Of a DNA stretch of 39,055 nucleotides, positions 32,245 through 39,055 are shown one piece after another. The notes beneath the pieces are model-generated. The model made no database searches and had not been told where the DNA came from. It saw nothing but the letters and a program-made list of their open reading frames with translations. Positions within the stretch are counted from its first letter, which is position 1. Each line of letters begins with the position of its first letter. Position numbers and translations under genes: made by a program. The stretch is from contig JACCVQ010000053.1 of the NCBI GenBank assembly GCA_013698095.1, positions 1 through 39,055 of the forward strand. The letters run 5' to 3'. The DNA comes from Chloroflexota bacterium. GTDB taxonomy: Bacteria > Chloroflexota > Limnocylindria > Limnocylindrales > CSP1-4.

Positions 32245-33791
32245 GCCGGCGCCACGGCGAGGTGATTGGGTGACCCCGTCGCGCGCGCGGCCAGCGCAGG
32301 CGGAGCGGACAGGGGCGCGAGTGCCTCGTAGAGACGCTGGAACCGCGCGTAGCCCGCGTCGTACCCGGCCCATCTCGCGGGGTCCGGCTCGTAGGTCCGC
32401 TTCACCCGGACCCGCTCGCGCACGAACCGCAGGTCCGGCTGCGCACCGATCCCGACGAGCGCGCAAGCCGCGGCGCCGACGGCCGCTCCGTCCTGAGGCC
32501 GCTCGATGGAGGCGATAGGCCGGCCGAGGACGTCGGCGATGATCTGCGTCCAGCTGGTCCCGATGAAGCCGCCGCCCACGCCCCTGATCGTCCCGATCGG
32601 GACGCCGTAGCGGGCGCCGTACTCGAGCGCCCAGCGCATCTGGTACGCCACGCCCTCCATGAGCGCCCGGAGCAGGTGCGCTCGGCCGTGGCGGAGGCCG
32701 AGCCCCACGAAGGCTCCCCGGATCCGGTCGTCGAAGACGGGCACGCGCTCGCCGCTCAGCCACGGGGCGAAGAGGAGGCCATCCATCTCGTCGGCGCAGG
32801 CGGCGACGTCGCTGTCGACGGCGGCAAGTGCCGCGGCTCCGGGGTGGGAGCCATCGCCGAGGAGACGCAGGAGCCACGAGAGCGCACCGCCGCCGGTCGC
32901 GACCTCGAGCCACAGGATCCAGAGCGCCGGGTCCGCGTGACCGATGACGCCGAGCTGTCCCGCCGGGTCGACGACCGGGCGATCGGTCGTAATCCCGAAG
33001 TAGACGGCGGTCCCGAGGCTGACGTGGGCGTCGCCCGGGTCCGTTGCGCCGGCCCCAAGCTGGCTCGCGGGCACGTCGCCCGTCCCGACGACGACCGGGA
33101 TCCCGGCCGGCAGGCCCAGTCGAGCCGCCGGCGCAGGGAGCAGGCCGCCAGCGATCGCCGTCGCCGGTGCCACGTCGGGCAGGCGATCGATCGGGATCCC
33201 GATCCGCGCGCAGGCGCCCTCGGACCAGCGGCCGGTGGCCGGGTCCAGCAGCCGGAAGGCCATCGCCCCGGCTGGATCGATCACGGCTCGGCCGGTGAGC
33301 CGCAGGACGATCGCCTCCTTGCAGTCCAGCAGCCAGCGCGTGGCGCCCCAGGCCGCAGGTTGGCGGTCGCGCAGCCAGAGCATCTTGGGAACGACGTCCT
33401 TCGCCGTGAGCACCGAACCGAAAGCCGCTGCCTGGGCGGCGCGATCCATCGCGGCCCCCAGGGCATCGGCCTCACCGACCGCGCGCTGGTCCAGCCAGCT
33501 GATCATCGGCAGCGTCTGGTTGCCCGCCGCGTTCACCGGAGCAAGATCGAACATCTGGGCCGTCAAACCGATCCCCTCGATGTCGCGAGCGGCGGCCCCA
33601 GCGCTGGCGAGCAATTCGAGCGTCGCCGCGACGCAGGCCGCCTCGATCTCGCCGAGGTCCTGCTCGACGCGCCCGCCGTCGCTGGTCGTCAGGCCGTAGC
33701 TCCGCCGCGCGGACGCGACGACCCGCCCGTCTCGATCGGCAATGACCGCCTTGACGCCGCTCGTGCCGATGTCCCAGGCGAGGACGCTCAT
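32241..33791 (-). CDS. FGGY carbohydrate kinase
   Basis: VLAWDIGTSGVKAVIADRDGRVVASARRSY, GIGLTAQMFDLAPVN, ISWLDQRAV, VVVGTGDVPASQLGAGATDPGDAHVSLGTAVYFGIT, IRGVGGGFIGTSWTQIIADVLGRPI. Confidence 0.88.
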   Translation of the reverse strand: MSVLAWDIGTSGVKAVIADRDGRVVASARRSYGLTTSDGGRVEQDLGEIEAACVAATLELLASAGAAARDIEGIGLTAQMFDLAPVNAAGNQTLPMISWLDQRAVGEADALGAAMDRAAQAAAFGSVLTAKDVVPKMLWLRDRQPAAWGATRWLLDCKEAIVLRLTGRAVIDPAGAMAFRLLDPATGRWSEGACARIGIPIDRLPDVAPATAIAGGLLPAPAARLGLPAGIPVVVGTGDVPASQLGAGATDPGDAHVSLGTAVYFGITTDRPVVDPAGQLGVIGHADPALWILWLEVATGGGALSWLLRLLGDGSHPGAAALAAVDSDVAACADEMDGLLFAPWLSGERVPVFDDRIRGAFVGLGLRHGRAHLLRALMEGVAYQMRWALEYGARYGVPIGTIRGVGGGFIGTSWTQIIADVLGRPIASIERPQDGAAVGAAACALVGIGAQPDLRFVRERVRVKRTYEPDPARWAGYDAGYARFQRLYEALAPLSAPPALAARATGSPNHLAVAPA

Positions 33792-35008
33792 CCGGGCAGC
33801 GTCGCGACGGACCGGGCCGCTTCGGGTGGCCGGGTTGCTGGCCCACCTGGCGCCGAGTCGGCGCTGTCCGGTCGATTCATCGCTCCGCCCGTCGTGTGAG
33901 GTGCTGCGATCTGCGGCCCGCCCACGATCGCCCGGGCGAAGACGTCGATGAATCGGTCGTTCTGTTCGATCGTGCCGATGGTCACCCGGACGAACGCATC
34001 CTTCAGGCGGTGAGCCGTCATCGCCCGAAGGAGCATGTTCTCGCGCTTGGCGAAGTCGACGATCTCGCCGCTGGTCCGGCCGGTGCCCGCGACCTCGATG
34101 AGGATGAAGTTGCCCTCGGACGGAAACGGTTTGAGGCCGGGCATCTGCAGCAGGGCGGCGAGGACGCGACGGCGCTCGCTGCTGATGAACGCACGGCGCT
34201 CCTCCAGCTCCTCGGGATGGTCCATCGCCGCGAGGCCGGCCCGGAGCGCGACGAGGCTGATACTGAACGGGATCCGGAGCCGGAGAAAGGCGTCGACGAG
34301 GCTCGGCGTGGCGATCCCGTAGCCCAGCCGGAGTGCCGCCAGGCCGAACGCCTTGGACATCGTCCGGGTGACGATCAAATTCGGGTGGCTGGCGACGAGC
34401 CTGGCGAAGGACGGGGCGTCGCCACACTCGAGATACGCCTGGTCGACAACGGTCGGCACACCCAGCGCGAGGACAGTCTCGAGCTCGGCGGGCGTCCAGC
34501 TGTTGCCCGTCGGGTTGTTCGGGCTGCACAGGAAGATCGCCTTGGTCCGGACGGTCACCGCGGCCAGGATCGCCGGCACATCGAACCGGAAGTCGTCGGT
34601 CATCGGGATGAGGAGCGGCTCGCCGCCGTAGAGCCGCGTCTGGGACTCGAAGAACGCGTAGGTCGGGACCGAGATCACGGCCTCATCGCCGGGTCCCACC
34701 AGGGCTCGGGTGACAACATCGAGGACCTCGGTCGAGCCGTTGCCGAGCATCACGCTCGCGGGCTCCACCCCGTTGAAGGCCGCGATCGCCGCTCGCAGGT
34801 CCTCGCCCGAGTTCGGGTAGAAGTTCGCGATCTGGAGGGCGGCCGTGGCGGCTGCGATCACCGACGGCGAGGGCGGCAGCGGGCACTCGTTCGACATGAG
34901 CCGGTCGAGCTCCCGGTGGCGCCACGCGAAGTCGTGGTGCCGAGCATCGTAGGGCGACGCGGATGCGATGCCGGGCCGCAGGTACTGCTCGATCGGGATG
35001 TCGTTCAT
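33788..35008 (-). CDS. PLP-dependent fold-type I aminotransferase (HisC/histidinol-phosphate aminotransferase-like)
   Basis: LMSNECPLPPSPSVIAAATAALQIANFYPNSGEDLRAAIAAFNGV, FLCSPNNPTGNSWTPAEL, RTMSKAFGLAALRLGYGIA (PLP-Lys). Confidence 0.9.
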   Translation of the reverse strand: MNDIPIEQYLRPGIASASPYDARHHDFAWRHRELDRLMSNECPLPPSPSVIAAATAALQIANFYPNSGEDLRAAIAAFNGVEPASVMLGNGSTEVLDVVTRALVGPGDEAVISVPTYAFFESQTRLYGGEPLLIPMTDDFRFDVPAILAAVTVRTKAIFLCSPNNPTGNSWTPAELETVLALGVPTVVDQAYLECGDAPSFARLVASHPNLIVTRTMSKAFGLAALRLGYGIATPSLVDAFLRLRIPFSISLVALRAGLAAMDHPEELEERRAFISSERRRVLAALLQMPGLKPFPSEGNFILIEVAGTGRTSGEIVDFAKRENMLLRAMTAHRLKDAFVRVTIGTIEQNDRFIDVFARAIVGGPQIAAPHTTGGAMNRPDSADSAPGGPATRPPEAARSVATLPG

Positions 35009-35109
35009 CTATCTCCTCGAAGAGGCGTGGGAGGTCGGCCCGGACGTGCCCGGGCCGAACGGGAGGGATGCGAGCCGCGGGCCACCACGGCTCGCACCGG
35101 AGGTTACGG

Positions 35110-36657
35110 TTAGATGGGCTCGGCGAGCACCGGACTCGCCACGTCGCCGGCCGCCGTGCCGGGCACGCCCGCCGCGCCGCGCTGGAGCCGGCCCCGAAGG
35201 ACGAAGGCGTACCAGATCGCCGCGAGGAGGAAGAAGGCGCCGGCCGCCAGGGCGGTCTGTTGGTTCGCCGTCGGGATCGTCAGCACGCCGAGCACAAGGA
35301 TCGACCAGACGAGCGCGACAGCGCGGATGAGTTGGGCTCGCGGACCGAGGTCGAACGAGCTCTTTGCCCTGAGCAGGCCGCGTCGGGCGGCCAGGATCGC
35401 CGCGAGGATGGTCAGGGCGTAGACGGCGTAATAGCCGACGGACGCCATGCCGACGATGAGCGGGAGGGCTGCCGTGGCGACGGTCGACCCGATCACCACG
35501 AGGGTGATCGCGAAGCCGGCGGCGACGAGGAGCGCACCGGTCGGCGAACCGGTCGACCGGGAGACCGCGGCCAACGATCCCGACGCAGGGAGCATCCGGT
35601 CGCGTGAGAGCGAAAAGATCAGCCGCGATGCGGCTGCCATATTGGCGAGGCCGCCGGCGTAGAGAGCGACCATCGCGACGACCTCGAAGATCAGGGCACC
35701 GGTGGTGCCGAGCGCGCCCTCGAGGACGGCGATGATCGGCACCGGGGCCGAGGTCACCGCGCCGAGATCGCGGATGTTGATCGTCAGGGCGACGATCATG
35801 AAGAACCCGATGACGACGGCCAGGATGAGCGACGTCACGACGGCCTTCGGCACGTTCCGGCGGGCGCCCTGGGTTTCCTCGGCCAGGTCCGCCGCCCCCT
35901 CGAACCCGGTCAGGACCCAGATCCCGAGCAGGCCCGACAGCAGGAACGCGACCAGGAAGCCGTTGTCGCCCGGCGTCGAGGTGGTCAGGAAGCCGACGCC
36001 CTGTACGGGGTTCGTGATGAACCCGACGACGAGCAGGATCAAGGTCAGGACGATCGACAGGCCGAGCTCGGCGGTGTACGCGGCGATGTTGTTGATCCGC
36101 GACGCGATCCGCACGCCCAGCATGTTGATCGCGAGCTGGCTCAGGACGAGCAGGATCGTCGTGATCATGATCGTCGTGACGTTGATCTCGATGCCCAATC
36201 TCGAGAGCAGGATCGGCGAGAGTCCCAGGTTCAAGCCGGTGAAGCCGGGCGTGAATGCCATGAGACCGGCCCAGCCGGTGAACCAGCCGTAGTGCGAGTT
36301 CACGAGCCGGCTCGTCCATTGGAAGGCGTAGCCGCTCAACGGGATGCGCCCGGCAAGGTCGGCCAGGACGAGGGCCACGATGATCTGGCCGATGGCCACG
36401 ATCGGCCAGGTCCAGATGAAGGCCGGGCCAACGGAGCCCAGCGAGTACGCGAAGACGGTGAAGATCCCGGCCGTGATGCACATGCACGAGATCGAGATCG
36501 ACAGCGAGCTGAACAGGCCCATCGACCGGTCCAGTTGAGGCTCGTAGCCGAATGACCGCAGGTCGCTGTCGTCGTCGTGTGGTTCGGCTTGGGATGCGCG
36601 GGTCAGGGACACGGGGACGCCTCCTACCTCCGACGCTGATGACGCGCTGCCGGCCAC
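35110..36657 (-). CDS. APC-superfamily amino acid/amine permease
   Basis: Multi-TM; FSSLSISISCMCITAGIFTVFAYSLGSVGPAFIWTWPIVAIGQIIVALVLADLAGRIPLSGYAFQWTSRL, LTGFEGAADLAEETQGARRNVPKAVVTSLI. Confidence 0.9.
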   Translation of the reverse strand: MAGSASSASEVGGVPVSLTRASQAEPHDDDSDLRSFGYEPQLDRSMGLFSSLSISISCMCITAGIFTVFAYSLGSVGPAFIWTWPIVAIGQIIVALVLADLAGRIPLSGYAFQWTSRLVNSHYGWFTGWAGLMAFTPGFTGLNLGLSPILLSRLGIEINVTTIMITTILLVLSQLAINMLGVRIASRINNIAAYTAELGLSIVLTLILLVVGFITNPVQGVGFLTTSTPGDNGFLVAFLLSGLLGIWVLTGFEGAADLAEETQGARRNVPKAVVTSLILAVVIGFFMIVALTINIRDLGAVTSAPVPIIAVLEGALGTTGALIFEVVAMVALYAGGLANMAAASRLIFSLSRDRMLPASGSLAAVSRSTGSPTGALLVAAGFAITLVVIGSTVATAALPLIVGMASVGYYAVYALTILAAILAARRGLLRAKSSFDLGPRAQLIRAVALVWSILVLGVLTIPTANQQTALAAGAFFLLAAIWYAFVLRGRLQRGAAGVPGTAAGDVASPVLAEPI

Positions 36658-36750
36658 GGCGAGCGCGCCTTGCCCTGTGGGGGCCAGGTCACGATTCGCT
36701 CATCGAGCCTCCATAGCGGTGAAACCACGCATTCGATCGGTTACGGATCC

Positions 36751-37512
36751 TCAGCGACCATCGTCGGGCGACCCCTTCCTGTGACGGATGCGGCGGACGC
36801 TGAGGTTGAGGACCGAAGGGACGTAATGCTCTGTCGAGTACAGGACCGGACGATCGGCGGTGGAGCGTTCCAACTGGTCGATCCGGAGGAGCGGGGCAGC
36901 CTCGTCGACGGCCAGCAGGCGGGCGAGGGAGCGACTGGCCGGGACCGCGCTGACGTCGGCAAGGCCGCCGACGAGTTGGATCCCGCACGCCTCCTCCAGG
37001 AATCGATAGACGGATCCGCCGTCGAACGCCGCTCTCCCCACGACGCGCCTCGGGATCGCGTCGATCGCATGGGCGGCGGGAACATCGTTGACCCGGATCA
37101 CCCGCTCGACCCAGAGGACGCTCGTGTCGCTCGCAAGCTCGAGGCGTTCGGCGATCGCGGGTGGTGCCGGCTCGACCGTCGCTCGCAGGAGTTGGATCCC
37201 AAGGCGCTGGTTGGCGGCCGCGACGGCCTCGGTGATACCGAGGTCCAGGTCGAAGCGGCTCGACACCGCCGGCCGGACCTGGGTGACGAACGTGCCGACG
37301 CCATGGATCCGCCGCACGAGCCCATCCCCCTCGAGGCTGCGCAGAACCTCGCGGATGGTCGGACGGCTCACGCCGTACGCGGTGGCAAGCTCGGGCTCGG
37401 ACGGCAGCCGATCGCCCGGCTGGTAGCTCTCGGCGAGATCAGTGAGGACCTCGCCTCGGACCTCGCTGAAGCGCGCTTGACGGACTCGGGGGCGACTCGT
37501 GGCGGCACACAC
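36751..37512 (-). CDS. GntR family transcriptional regulator with UTRA domain
   Basis: GDRLPSEPELATAYGVSRPTIREVLRSLEGDGLVRRIHGVGTFVT; GTG start, no evident RBS. Confidence 0.9.
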   Translation of the reverse strand: MCAATSRPRVRQARFSEVRGEVLTDLAESYQPGDRLPSEPELATAYGVSRPTIREVLRSLEGDGLVRRIHGVGTFVTQVRPAVSSRFDLDLGITEAVAAANQRLGIQLLRATVEPAPPAIAERLELASDTSVLWVERVIRVNDVPAAHAIDAIPRRVVGRAAFDGGSVYRFLEEACGIQLVGGLADVSAVPASRSLARLLAVDEAAPLLRIDQLERSTADRPVLYSTEHYVPSVLNLSVRRIRHRKGSPDDGR

Positions 37513-37548
37513 AAGTCATAAGATGTCAGACGTCAGTCGTCATGTCAA
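37512..37548 (-). promoter_or_regulatory. Putative promoter/operator of GntR gene, TTGACA-N17-CATCTT, possible leaderless start
   Basis: Reverse strand TTGACAtgacgactgacgtctgaCATCTTatgacttGTG; contains AGACGT core and GTCAGAC/GTCAGTC/GTCATGT heptamers. Confidence 0.4.
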
Positions 37549-38445
37549 CGCGTCCCGGCGGCCGGTGGTGTCTCCGGAGGCCAGCCCCTCAGCGCGCTCT
37601 GTGAGCTTGTCGAGGACGACCTCGTGGAGGACGCCGTTGGTCGCGAATCCCTCGCCTCGCTCGAAGCTCCGCCGGCCGTCGAAATCGGTGACCCGCCCAC
37701 CTGCCTCCTCGACGACGATCCACGGAGCCGCGAGATCCCAGGGATGGAGGTCCTGCTCCATCATCGCCTCACCGACTCCGTCCGCGATCAAGGTGTATCC
37801 CCAGAAATCGCCGAAGCCGCGCTCGCGCCACGCCGCGCGGATCAGCCCGCCGAAGCCCGCCGCGACTCGCGAAGCATCCATGTCGCGAATCGACCGGAAG
37901 AAGATCTGGGCGCGGTCGATCGAATCCACCGTCGACACGGCGAGCCGCCGCGGCCCGTCCGGGTTCGGCGGTCCCCCGCTGACCCATGCTCCCCCGCCGC
38001 GACTCGCAAACCAGCGCTGGCCGAGGGCCGGTGCGCTGATCACGCCGGCCTGGATCTCACCGTCGCGCTCGACCGCCAGGAGCGTCGCGAAGATTGGCAC
38101 TCCGCGCATGAAGTTGTGGGTCCCGTCGATCGGGTCGATGTACCAGCGCTCACCGCCAGCCCCGGCGGCAGCCTCGCCATATTCCTCACCGATCAGCCCG
38201 TGCGACGGATAGCGAGCCGTGATCCGTTCGCGGATGACGCGTTCCACCTCGCGATCCGCGGCCGTCACGAATGAGCCGTCCGACTTGCGGTCGATCGTGA
38301 GCTCGCTCCGGAACGCCCGCAGCGCCAGGGGGTCCGTTTCGTCGCAGATCGCGAGCGCGAAGGCCAGCCACTCGGCAAGTTCCGCCTGGTCGCCCCGGCG
38401 CCGTTCGGCGGACCAGGCGGCGCCGGCCGCCGGCAGGTCCTCCAT
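37540..38445 (-). CDS. Inositol-monophosphatase family phosphatase (HisN/IMPase-like)
   Basis: DGSFVTAADREVERVIRERI, GLIGEEYG, WYIDPIDGTHNFMRGVPIFATLLAVERDGEIQAGVISAPAL, DLHPWDLAAPWIVVEEAGGRVTDFDG. Confidence 0.92.
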   Translation of the reverse strand: MEDLPAAGAAWSAERRRGDQAELAEWLAFALAICDETDPLALRAFRSELTIDRKSDGSFVTAADREVERVIRERITARYPSHGLIGEEYGEAAAGAGGERWYIDPIDGTHNFMRGVPIFATLLAVERDGEIQAGVISAPALGQRWFASRGGGAWVSGGPPNPDGPRRLAVSTVDSIDRAQIFFRSIRDMDASRVAAGFGGLIRAAWRERGFGDFWGYTLIADGVGEAMMEQDLHPWDLAAPWIVVEEAGGRVTDFDGRRSFERGEGFATNGVLHEVVLDKLTERAEGLASGDTTGRRDALT

Positions 38446-39055
38446 CAGGACCGGATCCGCTGATTCGCCTGGTCGTACAGCGGCTCGCGCATGACCTCGA
38501 AGCCGACCCAGTCGCCGAACACGTCGATCTCGCCGCGGGTCCCGATCGGCGCGTCCGGCGGGAGATAGGCGTAGGCGATCGAGCGCTCCACCGCGTAGCC
38601 GTAGCCGCCCGAGGTCACTCGGCCGACGATCGCGCCGTCGATCCGGACAGGCTCGTTACCGAGACAGACCGAGCGTGGGTCGTCGAGCACGAGGCAGCGC
38701 AGGCGCTTCCGCGGGCCGGCCCTCTTTGCTGCGACGAGCGCCTCGCGGCCCACGAAGTCGACGCCCTTGTCGAGTGCGACGGCGAACCCGAGACCTGCCT
38801 CGAACGGAGTCTCGTCGGGCGTGATGTCGCTCGACCAGACGCGATATCCCTTCTCGAGCCGCAGCGCGTCGATGGCGCGGTAGCCGCCGGCGACGAGGCC
38901 GTGCTCGCGGCCGGCGTCCCAGATCGCGCGCCAGAGGGCGCGTCCGAACTCGGCCGGTGCGTACAGCTCCCAGCCGAGCTCGCCCACGTAGGTGACGCGG
39001 AGGGCGAGCACCGGCACGTCGCCGATCGTGATCTCGCGCGCGGTGAGGTACGGGA
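38445..39055 (-). CDS. Aminomethyltransferase (GcvT) fold protein, likely dimethylglycine/sarcosine dehydrogenase-like C-terminal region, truncated at window edge
   Basis: VLALRVTYVGELGWELYAPAEFGRALWRAIWDAGREHGLVAGGYRAIDALRLEKGYRVWSSDITPDETPFEAGLGFAVALDKG. Confidence 0.85.
   Translation of the reverse strand, partial: PYLTAREITIGDVPVLALRVTYVGELGWELYAPAEFGRALWRAIWDAGREHGLVAGGYRAIDALRLEKGYRVWSSDITPDETPFEAGLGFAVALDKGVDFVGREALVAAKRAGPRKRLRCLVLDDPRSVCLGNEPVRIDGAIVGRVTSGGYGYAVERSIAYAYLPPDAPIGTRGEIDVFGDWVGFEVMREPLYDQANQRIRS

Noticed and set aside
1-39055. CRISPR arrays, tRNA/rRNA genes, transposons, prophage
   Set aside because: No regularly spaced repeats, cloverleaf-like segments, transposase or phage proteins recognised by eye; a tool-based scan would be needed to exclude small RNAs.

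Overview
High-GC, densely coded bacterial window that looks chromosomal (taxon not determinable from sequence alone). I see no rRNA, tRNA, CRISPR or transposase. It is a sugar/polyol/phospho-ester catabolic island: three FGGY kinases, three GntR/UTRA regulators, two GDPD phosphodiesterases, two Gfo/Idh/MocA oxidoreductases, two TIM-barrel sugar-phosphate isomerase/epimerases, a MOI-type ABC importer and several HAD/IMPase phosphatases. Most exciting block (29.7-37.5 kb, minus strand): GntR, APC permease, HisC-like aminotransferase, FGGY kinase, type-IV RuBisCO-like protein (RLP), non-canonical TPI, non-canonical RpiB. The RLP-TPI-RpiB core resembles the end of the 3-oxo-isoapionate / L-erythrulose-phosphate route, but the FGGY kinase, aminotransferase and amine/amino-acid permease suggest an undescribed variant. 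Other notable items: a single-ORF fusion of LhgO/GlpA-like oxidase, BFD [2Fe-2S] domain and GlpB/HcnA-like flavoprotein in a glycerol/GDPD operon; a 13/14-nt operator-like motif shared by two distant GDPD-containing operons; a kinase/AraM/AraL/TIM-barrel operon; a TGA-interrupted proline iminopeptidase; a frameshifted DUF2264 gene; and a ~40-bp relic of an IMPase/HisN active-site motif. All assignments come from reading translated sequence; no search was run.
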